DNA of 64,000 nucleotides from Sandaracinaceae bacterium (GTDB taxonomy: Bacteria > Myxococcota_A > Polyangia > Polyangiales > JADJQN01). Below are positions 9,557 through 17,252 of the stretch, piece by piece (the stretch's first letter is position 1; the number at the start of each line of letters is the position of its first letter). Where the stretch lies: positions 186,001 through 250,000 of the forward strand of contig JADJQN010000015.1 in the NCBI GenBank assembly GCA_016712745.1. The letters are read 5' to 3'. Below the pieces are notes generated by a model. That model saw only the letters and a list, made by a program, of their open reading frames with translations, was not told where the DNA came from and did not search any database. The translations under genes were made by a program, and so were the position numbers.

Positions 9557-9572
9557 GACTGACACGTCAGTC
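9557..9572. promoter_or_regulatory. 16-bp palindrome, candidate TetR operator
   Basis: The sequence GACTGAC-AC-GTCAGTC has perfect 7-bp arms around a 2-base centre. It lies 44 bases before the first ATG of the eleven-gene operon whose last gene encodes a TetR-family regulator. TetR dimers bind short palindromes of this size near their own promoters, so autoregulation is inferred. No second copy was noticed in the window by eye. An AT-rich run (AAAAATAAAG) directly beside it may be part of the promoter, but a convincing -35/-10 pair was not identified. Confidence 0.6.
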
Positions 9573-9615
9573 CAGTTGAGCTAAGCAATGCGGTCCCGAG
9601 TGGAGGGTATCGTTG

Positions 9616-10284
9616 ATGAGTTCTGAAATTGCTGCGTTTTTTCGTGTTGAGGGGGCTCTGATCAGCCGCCCGACCCTGGCAGCGGCGGGGTATTTGATCG
9701 CCAATTCGCAAGCTTTGACCGACCGATTCACCCGTTTGACGGGAATTGCGATGGCGCTTCCGCTCTCGTTTGGCGGGCCGTTGAAGGACTCGACGTTGGC
9801 CTCGCGTTTTTCATGGATGGGCACTCGCGGCATGAGCGATGACCGACTCTCTGTCCTCGGTGAAGAGTATGCGACGCGCTACGTGATCCCGACGTTAAAG
9901 GAAGTGGGCGTAAAGCTTCTCGACGAAGCGCGTCGTCGCAACGAGCGCGTCGTTCTTGTCAGCGACAACCTCGACGTAATCATGCAGCCGGTTGCAAAGC
10001 ATCTCGGCGTGGCCGACCTCGTCTGCAATCACCTCGAGATGTCCAACGGCAAAGCCACAGGGCGTCTTGCCGATCCGGTGATCAGTGGTCATCTCGGCGG
10101 AGCATGGGCGCGTGAATACGCGACGGAGAATGGTTTTGATTTGACTCGTTCGTCGGTCTACGGCGCATCGAGCGATGACGCTCTTCTCATGAGCGCCATC
10201 GGCAAGCCGTGCGCAGTGACACCTGATCGCGCTCTACGTCGCTTGGCACGCGACAACGACTGGCCCGTTGTGGAGGCAGGATGA
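9616..10284 (+). CDS. HAD-superfamily protein with degenerate catalytic motif
   Basis: 222 residues; the ATG at 9616 has a strong GGAGGG site at 9602-9607 and is preferred over the TTG at 9613. The overall layout matches HAD-IB phosphatases: motif I near residues 8-15, motif II VVLVSDN, a lysine in SNGKATG, and motif IV YGASSDDALLM. Motif I reads FFRVEGAL where active enzymes have F-D-x-D-G-T-L, so the nucleophilic Asp is Arg10 and the acid/base Asp is Glu12. The motif IV Asp after Gly is Ala. It is therefore probably not a normal phosphatase and may be structural or regulatory. First gene of the operon; the next start overlaps its stop by 4 bases. Confidence 0.75.
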   Translation: MSSEIAAFFRVEGALISRPTLAAAGYLIANSQALTDRFTRLTGIAMALPLSFGGPLKDSTLASRFSWMGTRGMSDDRLSVLGEEYATRYVIPTLKEVGVKLLDEARRRNERVVLVSDNLDVIMQPVAKHLGVADLVCNHLEMSNGKATGRLADPVISGHLGGAWAREYATENGFDLTRSSVYGASSDDALLMSAIGKPCAVTPDRALRRLARDNDWPVVEAG

Positions 10285-11939
10285 CAATGCAAGAGAGTCT
10301 GTCGGTACGCAAAGCGTTTGAAGGCAAGAATGTGCTTGTCACGGGCGCGACCGGCTTTGTAGGAAAGGTCTTCCTTTCGATGTTGCTCGACGAAGTCGAG
10401 AACGTCGGCAACGTGCACGTCTTGGTGCGCGGCGGCAAAGACAAGACTGCCACCGACCGTTTGACAGAGATGTTCTCTACGTCACCAGCCTTTCGTCCTT
10501 TGCGCGCGAAGCACGGCTCGAACCTTTCTGCGTTCTTGTCCGCGCACATCGATGTTGTCGATGGGGACGTCAGTCAGCCCTACTTGGGCCTCACCAAGAA
10601 GGCCGCGGAAAAGCTCGCTAAGAAGGTCGATTTGGTGATTCACATCGCCGGTCTCACCGATTTCGAGCCCGATCCGTGCCAGGCAATCGACATCAATATT
10701 CGCGGGGGCATGAACGCCGCCGACGTTGCAGCGATGACGCCGCGCGGACGCCTCGTGCATGTCTCGACCTGCTTCGTGGTGGGCAATCGCTCGGGCGAGA
10801 TCACCGAGACTGTCACGCCGGGCATCGCGCCCAACGGCAAGAAGATTGATCCCGAAACTGAGATCACTGCGTTGCTCGACGCCGCGAAGGCATCGGAGCT
10901 CACCAGCGAACGCAAAGAGCCGAAGTGGTTGAAGCGCGCGCGCGTTGCCGCTGGCACCAAGTTCGCCAACGGCCTTGGCTACCCAAACCTCTACACGCTT
11001 AGCAAGTCGCTCTCCGAGCAGATGCTTGCCACGCGTACCGACATTGCTCTCTCGATTGCCCGTCCGGCCATCGTCGAGTGCGCGGTCTCCTATCCGCTTC
11101 CCGGTTGGAACGAAGGCGTCAATACGTCGGCACCGCTCGTCTGGTTGTTGGCGAGCCCCTTCCGCGAATTGCCGGCGCGTCCCGATGTTCGCTTCGACGT
11201 GATTCCCGTCGACACCTGTTGCCGCGGCTTGATGCTTATCTCTGCGGCTTCGCTTCGCAACGAAGCCGAGCAGCTCTATCAGATGGGTACCTCGCAAGAG
11301 AACCCGCTCACGCTTGGCCGCGCAATCGATCTCACCTCGCTCGGCGCGCGCAAGCATCATATGCGCGATGGCGCGACGACGCTCGAGCGTTTCGTGCTGC
11401 GCTACCTCGACGCAGTGCCGGTCGATGCCGATCGCGAAGGTCCGCTGCACGTCTCGCGCTTGCGTAAGCTTGCGAAGAATCTGCGCAGTTTCGTGGCCGA
11501 AGTGGACATGAAGAAGGTCTTGCCGAAGCCCGTGCATGCGGCGCTTGGTGAACGTGTGACGCGCGCTCAGTGGGTGACGCATATGGCTCTACAAGGCGCG
11601 GACATGAACCTCCGTCGCGTGGAGTACATGCTGCGTCTCTATCGCCCTTTCATTCACGACAACGACTGGACCTTCTCAACGACCAGCATGAAGAAGCTCG
11701 CGTCCCGTCTTACAAGCGAGGAGAAGAGCACCTTCGGCTACGACGTCACGACGATTGATTGGCGTTCGTACTGGCTCGACACGCAATGGCCTGGCCTTGC
11801 GAAGTGGTGCTTGCCGATCCTCGAGGGAGAAGAGATCCCGAACGACCCGCCGATGGAGCCCGCACTTCGCCTGCGCGCTAAGTCGACAACGAAGGCAACG
11901 ACCAAGGACGCGGACGAAGTTGAAGGGGCGCATCCATGA
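10281..11939 (+). CDS. fatty acyl-CoA/ACP reductase (FAR-type, NAD_binding_4)
   Basis: 552 residues. The N-terminal Rossmann fold has the NADP motif TGATGFVG at residues 21-28 and the SDR catalytic pair Tyr238/Lys242 in YTLSK, as in male-sterility/FAR enzymes that reduce a fatty acyl thioester to alcohol or aldehyde. The C-terminal part (about 390-520) contains the helical region typical of FAR_C proteins (LRRVEYMLRLYRPF). Length is close to that of eukaryotic-type FARs. The ATG overlaps the stop of the HAD gene (ATGA), and the stop overlaps the next start in the same way. In this operon the donor is plausibly acyl-ACP made by the AMP ligases; that is inference. Confidence 0.85.
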   Translation: MTMQESLSVRKAFEGKNVLVTGATGFVGKVFLSMLLDEVENVGNVHVLVRGGKDKTATDRLTEMFSTSPAFRPLRAKHGSNLSAFLSAHIDVVDGDVSQPYLGLTKKAAEKLAKKVDLVIHIAGLTDFEPDPCQAIDINIRGGMNAADVAAMTPRGRLVHVSTCFVVGNRSGEITETVTPGIAPNGKKIDPETEITALLDAAKASELTSERKEPKWLKRARVAAGTKFANGLGYPNLYTLSKSLSEQMLATRTDIALSIARPAIVECAVSYPLPGWNEGVNTSAPLVWLLASPFRELPARPDVRFDVIPVDTCCRGLMLISAASLRNEAEQLYQMGTSQENPLTLGRAIDLTSLGARKHHMRDGATTLERFVLRYLDAVPVDADREGPLHVSRLRKLAKNLRSFVAEVDMKKVLPKPVHAALGERVTRAQWVTHMALQGADMNLRRVEYMLRLYRPFIHDNDWTFSTTSMKKLASRLTSEEKSTFGYDVTTIDWRSYWLDTQWPGLAKWCLPILEGEEIPNDPPMEPALRLRAKSTTKATTKDADEVEGAHP

Positions 11940-13102
11940 GCATCTTCATCACAGGCGCCACGGGCTACCTCGGCTCGTATGTCGCGAGCATTTTGCTCGA
12001 CACGCACAAGGATCGTCTTTCCCTCTTGGTTCGCGGTAGGGACCGCGCACAAGCTGTCGATAAGTTGTGGCGTGCCTTTCAGCTCCACATGGACGCGAAG
12101 AAGTTCTACGAGTCGCTCGCTCGCATCGATTTTGTGCTCGGAGACCTCACGAGCGAAGCGCCGCATCTTGGTATCGCGCCCGACCAGTACAAGAAGTTGG
12201 TGCGTTCGACCGACTCGGTGATCCACATTGCAGCCTCGCTGAATCGCAAGTCGGAAAAGGCCTGCCTCAACACCAACCTTCGCGGCACCCTCGGTGTGAT
12301 CAAGCTTGCGCAGGATGCCAACGCGACCGGCGGCATTCGTCGCTTTAGCCATGTTTCTACGGTTGCGGTCGCAGGTCAGCGCGATCGCGAAACTGTTCAA
12401 GAAGACACCGCCATCGATTGGAATCGCTCGGATTACGATCCTTACGGCCGCACCAAGAAGTTTTGCGAGCATATGGTGCGCGAGCTTCTTCCGGATGTGC
12501 CCAAGACCTTCTTTCGTCCCAGCATCGTGATGGGCGATTCGCGTCGCGTTGAGACCACACAGTTCGACATGGTTCGCGCATTCTGCGTTCTGGCGGACTT
12601 ACCGGCCGTGCCAGTGCGTCCCGATGCGCGTCTCGACATTGTGCACGCAGACTTTGTAGCGAGCGCGATTGCGACCTTGCATCAGAAGAAGAAGACCGCG
12701 CACGAGATTTACCATCTCAGCAGCGGCGAGGGCGCCAAGACGGCGATTGAAATCGCAACGGCTCTCGCGGGAGCTACTGGCAAATCGCCACCGCGCTTTT
12801 TGCCCGGCATGGAAAAGCCATTCTCCGGCCTCGTGAACACGATGATGAACTTGCCTAAGGCGAATCCTCTGTTCGTGCCGGCATCGCTCCTCAAAGTCTT
12901 CTTGCCCTATGTTACGTACGACACCGTGTTCGACAACACGCGCGTCTGCAAAGAGATGGGCAAGGCACCAGTTCCGTTCACCGAGTACGCGGCCCCGCTC
13001 TACCGTTGGGCCAAAGGCGTGAACTTCGAGTATCCGTACCAGCCGCTGCCGGCTGCGCCGAAAGGAGTCAGTCGTGGCTCGAAATCTTTGGAGCTTCGCT
13101 GA
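11936..13102 (+). CDS. thioester-reductase-like extended SDR
   Basis: 388 residues, NAD_binding_4 type. The nucleotide motif TGATGYLG lies at residues 6-13 and the catalytic Tyr170/Lys174 in YGRTK. HVSTVAVAG supplies the SDR serine/threonine strand. It is related to, but distinct from, the preceding FAR protein and lacks the FAR_C extension. Such domains reduce carrier-bound acyl thioesters to aldehydes or act as sugar-type epimerases; the position next to FAR and an ACP favours the former. Its last 29 bases overlap the next gene, whose ribosome-binding site is inside this coding sequence. Confidence 0.8.
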   Translation: MSIFITGATGYLGSYVASILLDTHKDRLSLLVRGRDRAQAVDKLWRAFQLHMDAKKFYESLARIDFVLGDLTSEAPHLGIAPDQYKKLVRSTDSVIHIAASLNRKSEKACLNTNLRGTLGVIKLAQDANATGGIRRFSHVSTVAVAGQRDRETVQEDTAIDWNRSDYDPYGRTKKFCEHMVRELLPDVPKTFFRPSIVMGDSRRVETTQFDMVRAFCVLADLPAVPVRPDARLDIVHADFVASAIATLHQKKKTAHEIYHLSSGEGAKTAIEIATALAGATGKSPPRFLPGMEKPFSGLVNTMMNLPKANPLFVPASLLKVFLPYVTYDTVFDNTRVCKEMGKAPVPFTEYAAPLYRWAKGVNFEYPYQPLPAAPKGVSRGSKSLELR

Positions 13103-14582
13103 AAAGGCTGCGCGTTCGGCGTTTGACGTCGTGCGTTCCGAGCTCGATCCCGACCGTCTTCTCGGTCACACGATGGCAGGCTTTATCGAGCTTGCAGCGT
13201 CGCGTTATGCCGTCGATCCAGGCGATCAGTACGAGCCCGGCAAGCCGCTGAAGCTTTTACTCGCCGGCTATAGCGGCACGCGCAACACAGGCGCTGACGT
13301 GCGCGTCGAAGAGATTGTGCGACAGATGCGCCACCTCTTCGGTGACGACAAGCTCGACCTTTCCATTCTCACGATCAATCCGGAGCTCTCGCGCGGATAC
13401 TTCCGAACGGTGAAGCAGCTGCACCTTCCGCAGTTCTTCCCGCCCTTCTTGTTGGATGTAATCCACAAGCAGCACGGCGTGATTGCCTGCGAGGGCTCGA
13501 TGTTCAAATCGAAGTTCGCCAACGCCCTCTCCATCATGATGGTCGGTTCGCTCGGCATCGCATCGGTTGAACGCAAGCTCGCGATTGGCTATGGCGGCGA
13601 AGCAGGCGCGATGGACCCCGTGCTCGAGAATCTCGTGCGCAAGTATTGCCAAGATGCGCTCATCGTCGTGCGCAACAAAGAGTCGGGCGAAGTGTTGAGC
13701 AAGCTCGGCGTCGCGTCGCGACCCGGCACCGATACGGCGTGGACATTCGAGCCGGCGCCAGCTGAAGTGGGCGAGAAGCTCCTTCGTGAAGCCGGGTGGG
13801 ATGGCAAGACGCCGGTTCTTGCCTTGTGCCCTATCAATCCATTTTGGTGGCCCGTGAAGCCGGACGTCATGAAGGGCGCGACTCACGCGCTTACCGGTTC
13901 GCATTCGGAGTCGCACTACGATTCGTTCTATTTCCACAAAGACGGTGACGCAGTCCGCGAGAAGCAGCGCGCCTACATCAAAGCTTTGGCGGACGGCCTG
14001 CGACGCTTCCGGGCGCAGCACAACGTGTTCCCGATTTTGGTCGGCATGGAGCAGCTTGATCGTAAGGCGTGCGAAGCGTTGCGCGTGGAACTGGGCGAGA
14101 ACCTTCCGCTCTTTGTCTCCGATGAGTTTGAAATGTACGAAATGGTGAGCGTGATTCGTTGCGCATCCATGATGGTCTCCTCGCGCTATCACGCGATTGT
14201 GACTTCGATGCCGGGGCTCGTTCCCTCTGCGGGCGTTACGATGGACGAGCGCATTCGCAATCTCATGGCCGACCGCGGTCAGCCGCATCTTGCGCTCGAA
14301 GTCGATGACCCGGCGCTCGCGGACAAGGTTTACGAGACGCTGATCACGTTGCACAAAGATGCCGAATCGATCCGCGAAGGCATCGCGCAGTGCGTGGTCG
14401 TAAACCTCGTGCGCATGGGCGAGATGGGTATGCATTTGGTGGAGCACGTGCGGGCACGTCATCCAAACTTCGAGTTCCGTACCGGGCTCGGCGCAGGAGG
14501 CGACCATTGGGATCATTTGCCGGCGCTCCCCAAGCAAGTGCAAACGCTGGTTGAGCGGGTGCTCGCTGCGAGGGCTGCATGA
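13074..14582 (+). CDS. polysaccharide pyruvyl transferase family protein
   Basis: 502 residues. The GTG at 13074 is chosen because AAGGAG lies at 13062-13067, 6 bases upstream. The fold resembles the WcaK/CsaB family (PS_pyruv_trans): an N-terminal GYSGTRNTGADVR nucleotide-fold motif, a central ALCPINPFWW strand, and the diagnostic SRYHA motif at residues 370-374. Family members transfer pyruvate from phosphoenolpyruvate to a sugar as a ketal. Here it is embedded in a lipid operon with no other glycan gene, so the acceptor could be a glycolipid head group or the chemistry could differ. Its stop overlaps the next start by 4 bases. Confidence 0.8.
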   Translation: MARNLWSFAEKAARSAFDVVRSELDPDRLLGHTMAGFIELAASRYAVDPGDQYEPGKPLKLLLAGYSGTRNTGADVRVEEIVRQMRHLFGDDKLDLSILTINPELSRGYFRTVKQLHLPQFFPPFLLDVIHKQHGVIACEGSMFKSKFANALSIMMVGSLGIASVERKLAIGYGGEAGAMDPVLENLVRKYCQDALIVVRNKESGEVLSKLGVASRPGTDTAWTFEPAPAEVGEKLLREAGWDGKTPVLALCPINPFWWPVKPDVMKGATHALTGSHSESHYDSFYFHKDGDAVREKQRAYIKALADGLRRFRAQHNVFPILVGMEQLDRKACEALRVELGENLPLFVSDEFEMYEMVSVIRCASMMVSSRYHAIVTSMPGLVPSAGVTMDERIRNLMADRGQPHLALEVDDPALADKVYETLITLHKDAESIREGIAQCVVVNLVRMGEMGMHLVEHVRARHPNFEFRTGLGAGGDHWDHLPALPKQVQTLVERVLAARAA

Positions 14583-16195
14583 ACTTCATAGAGACCATCT
14601 TCAGTCATCTGAAAGCCAAGCCGAACGCTGCGTTCGTGAGCGAGGTGCACGGCGAGCGCATTGTTCCGACCCACGGTGCAGCGCTCTTGTCGCTTATCCA
14701 TGGTGCGCGCACGGCGCTGCGCACGCGTGGCGTCAAAGCGGGCGACCGAGTGGCGCTGATCGCAGCGAACAGCGCGCGTTGGGTGGCGGCCGATCTTGCG
14801 ATTCTCGCCGAAGGAGCCATCTGCGTTCCGATGTACGCGCGTCAGGCATCGAACGAGCTCGTCACGATGATGAAGGATTGCGGTGCGTCCTTGGTGATCT
14901 GCGCGACGCCTGAGCTCGAGATGGCGATCAACGAGGCAGGCAACGGCGCGCCCGCGATGTTGTTCGATGAGCTCTTTTCGGCGGAAGCCACCGAGACCGA
15001 AGTCATCGCACGCAAAGGCGACGACGCAGTCACCCTCGTCTACACATCCGGAACGAGCGGAGACGCCAAAGGCGCGATTCTCACGACGGCCAACATCGAC
15101 TACATGCTTCCGGTCACGCGCGATGCTCTGCGCGATTTGATGGGCGGAAGCACCGGCGAGGACCGAGTCTTTCACTATCTGCCGTTTTGCTTCGCCGGCT
15201 CGCGCATGGTCTTGTGGACCTGCCTCTATCGCGGTGGTGGCATTCTCGTTTCCACCAATCTCGACAACCTCGTCGTCGAGATGAAGACGGCCGCACCGAA
15301 CTATTTTTTGAACGTGCCGGCTTTGCTTGAGCGCATTCGCAAGGGCGTTGAAGCCAAGATTGCCGGCCAGGGAATGATCGCGCGCTTCATTTACAAAGAA
15401 GGCAAAGCCGCGTTCGCGAAGAAGACTCCCACGGCGGTTGATGACGCCAAGATTGCGATGGCGCGCAAATTGGTCTTTTCGCGCATTCGCGCGCAGCTCG
15501 GCAAGGATCTCGTTTGCCTTATCTGCGGCTCGGCTCCCCTGAGCGAAGAAACCCAGCGTTGGTTCGAGATGATCGGTCTGCCCGTGCATCAGGTCTACGG
15601 GCTCACGGAGACGACGGCGATTGTCACCATGGATCGTCCAAACAAAACGCTGCCTGGTCGCGTCGGTTACGTCATTCCCGGATGCGAAGCGAAGCTGGGC
15701 GAGGGCGATGAGCTTCTCGTGCGTGGTCCGAATATCTTTCCAGGTTATTGGAAACGCGAAGAGGCGACGGCAAACGCATTTCTCGACGGATGGTTCCGCA
15801 CTGGCGACCAAGTCGAGCTCGACGAAGGCGGCAACCTTCGCGTGATCGGTCGCGTGGGCAACGTGCTTGTGCCGGAGTCGGGTCACAACGTTGCACCGGA
15901 ACCGATTGAGCAAGCCCTGCTTGATCACATGCCCAAGGCCGAGCACGCCGTTGTCGTTGGTCACGGTCGTCCGTACCTGACAGCGATCGTGACCGGCAAG
16001 GTTGCGCGCGAAGACGTTGCGCAAGCCGTCGAGCAAGTGAATGCATCGCTTCCTCACTACCGACGCATTCGCGCATTTCATCTCGCGCTCGAGCCGCTCA
16101 CGATCGAATCCGGCCTGCTGACTGCGAACCAAAAGCTGCGCCGCCGCGCGATTGAGACGCACTTCAAAGACGCCTTGAAAGAGCTGTACACATGA
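14579..16195 (+). CDS. long-chain acyl-AMP ligase (acyl-CoA/ACP synthetase), copy 1
   Basis: 538 residues of the ANL superfamily. Motifs: P-loop YTSGTSGDAKGA from residue 155, YGLTET from 340, FRTGDQ, then GRVGNVLVPESGHNVAPEPIE at the hinge and NQKLRRR near the C-terminus carrying the likely catalytic lysine. NVAPEPIE is characteristic of FadD15-like long-chain ligases. It activates a fatty acid as acyl-AMP and transfers it to CoA or to the ACP encoded two genes downstream. Both ends are coupled by ATGA overlaps. Confidence 0.85.
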   Translation: MNFIETIFSHLKAKPNAAFVSEVHGERIVPTHGAALLSLIHGARTALRTRGVKAGDRVALIAANSARWVAADLAILAEGAICVPMYARQASNELVTMMKDCGASLVICATPELEMAINEAGNGAPAMLFDELFSAEATETEVIARKGDDAVTLVYTSGTSGDAKGAILTTANIDYMLPVTRDALRDLMGGSTGEDRVFHYLPFCFAGSRMVLWTCLYRGGGILVSTNLDNLVVEMKTAAPNYFLNVPALLERIRKGVEAKIAGQGMIARFIYKEGKAAFAKKTPTAVDDAKIAMARKLVFSRIRAQLGKDLVCLICGSAPLSEETQRWFEMIGLPVHQVYGLTETTAIVTMDRPNKTLPGRVGYVIPGCEAKLGEGDELLVRGPNIFPGYWKREEATANAFLDGWFRTGDQVELDEGGNLRVIGRVGNVLVPESGHNVAPEPIEQALLDHMPKAEHAVVVGHGRPYLTAIVTGKVAREDVAQAVEQVNASLPHYRRIRAFHLALEPLTIESGLLTANQKLRRRAIETHFKDALKELYT

Positions 16196-17013
16196 GCCGA
16201 ACCTTCGAAGGCAAAACTCTCCGCTTCTCGCACGTGGGCTCAGCGCTCGAAGTCGTGCTCAACCGCGCGCCCTGCAATGAGATCGGCTTGGAGACACTCA
16301 CCGAGCTCGAAGTTCTTGCGAACTACGTAAGAGACGGCGCATCGGGTGCGCGCGCGATGATCTTCTACAGCGAGATTCCGACCGGATTTTCCGCGGGTGC
16401 TGATTTGAAAGCGCTCTACACAGGCATCGTCGAGCGTCGCGCCAAAGGCATGACGATGGCGGCGGCCACACAAGAGGTGCGCAGCTTTCTCGATCGCATC
16501 CACTCGGTCTTCAACGCGTTCGACATGGCGCCGTTCACAACCATCGCCGCGACGCACGGGGTCGTCTTCGGTGGCGGCTTCGAGCTCGCGCTCACGTGCG
16601 ATGTGATCATCGCGGACAAAAGCGCACGCTTCTGTTTCCCCGAGCTTCGTCTCGGTCTTGTGCCGGGCTTTGGCGGTATCCCGCGACTCTCGCGCGACGT
16701 TGGCAATGCCGTCGTACGCGATCTCTTGCTCACGGGTCGCAGCTTGAACGCGACTCGTGCGCACGAAGTAGGGCTTGTGTCGCAGTTGGTGGCACGCGGC
16801 GAAGTACTGGCTGCGACGCGCGCGCTTGCGACGCAAACAGCGCGCTTCGACGCGGCGACAACTACGACGGCCAAGACTTTTATGAAGCCGATTCCCACTG
16901 AGCAACTCGCAAACGAAAAAGCTCTCTTCACGATGCTCTTCACGTCGCCGATCGTTGAAGCCGCACTCGCCAAGTTCTTTCACAGCACCGATGTGAGGCC
17001 GTACCTGCCATGA
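16192..17013 (+). CDS. enoyl-CoA hydratase/isomerase (crotonase) family protein
   Basis: 273 residues. The crotonase oxyanion-hole segments are intact (FSAGADLKAL and HGVVFGGGFELAL), followed by CDVIIA and PELRLGLVPGFGGIPRLSR, which carries the usual second acidic position. The C-terminal helices (about 190-273) are of normal length. Crotonases hydrate or isomerise enoyl thioesters. In this operon it may act on an enoyl-ACP intermediate or shift a double bond before reduction; the substrate is not deducible. Start and stop overlap neighbours by 4 bases each. Confidence 0.85.
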   Translation: MSRTFEGKTLRFSHVGSALEVVLNRAPCNEIGLETLTELEVLANYVRDGASGARAMIFYSEIPTGFSAGADLKALYTGIVERRAKGMTMAAATQEVRSFLDRIHSVFNAFDMAPFTTIAATHGVVFGGGFELALTCDVIIADKSARFCFPELRLGLVPGFGGIPRLSRDVGNAVVRDLLLTGRSLNATRAHEVGLVSQLVARGEVLAATRALATQTARFDAATTTTAKTFMKPIPTEQLANEKALFTMLFTSPIVEAALAKFFHSTDVRPYLP

Positions 17014-17252
17014 GCGAACAAGATCTAACTGCACGCCTGATCGATCTCGCAGCCAAGCGATTCAAGAAGTCCGCCGAATCACTGAAAAGCGATGACGACT
17101 TCTTTCAGGCGCTTGGTATCGACAGCATGCAGGCGATGGAGCTGCTTACCGAGATTGAAGAGCACTTCGAAGTCGAAGTTCCAGACTACGAGCTTCAAGG
17201 CGTGACCACCTTCGCGGGCCTCGCGGAAGTCGTGAAGAGGCGTGTGCCATGA
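17010..17252 (+). CDS. free-standing acyl carrier protein
   Basis: 80 residues, acidic. The phosphopantetheine attachment motif is GIDSMQAMEL with Ser39 as the modified residue. Helix 2 continues LLTEIEEHFEVEVPDYEL as in type II ACPs. It lies between the crotonase and the second AMP ligase with 4-base overlaps on both sides, so it is translated in step with them. It is therefore likely dedicated to this pathway rather than general fatty acid synthesis, carrying the acyl chain between ligase, crotonase and reductases. Confidence 0.9.
   Translation: MSEQDLTARLIDLAAKRFKKSAESLKSDDDFFQALGIDSMQAMELLTEIEEHFEVEVPDYELQGVTTFAGLAEVVKRRVP

Noticed and set aside
10482..11582. Long minus-strand open frame across the FAR gene
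   Set aside because: It is antisense to a gene with clear domain motifs, is Arg/His-rich without any domain, and follows from third-position GC bias.
14513..16162. 549-codon minus-strand open frame across the first acyl-AMP ligase
   Set aside because: Antisense shadow of a gene with intact ANL motifs; no recognisable protein.
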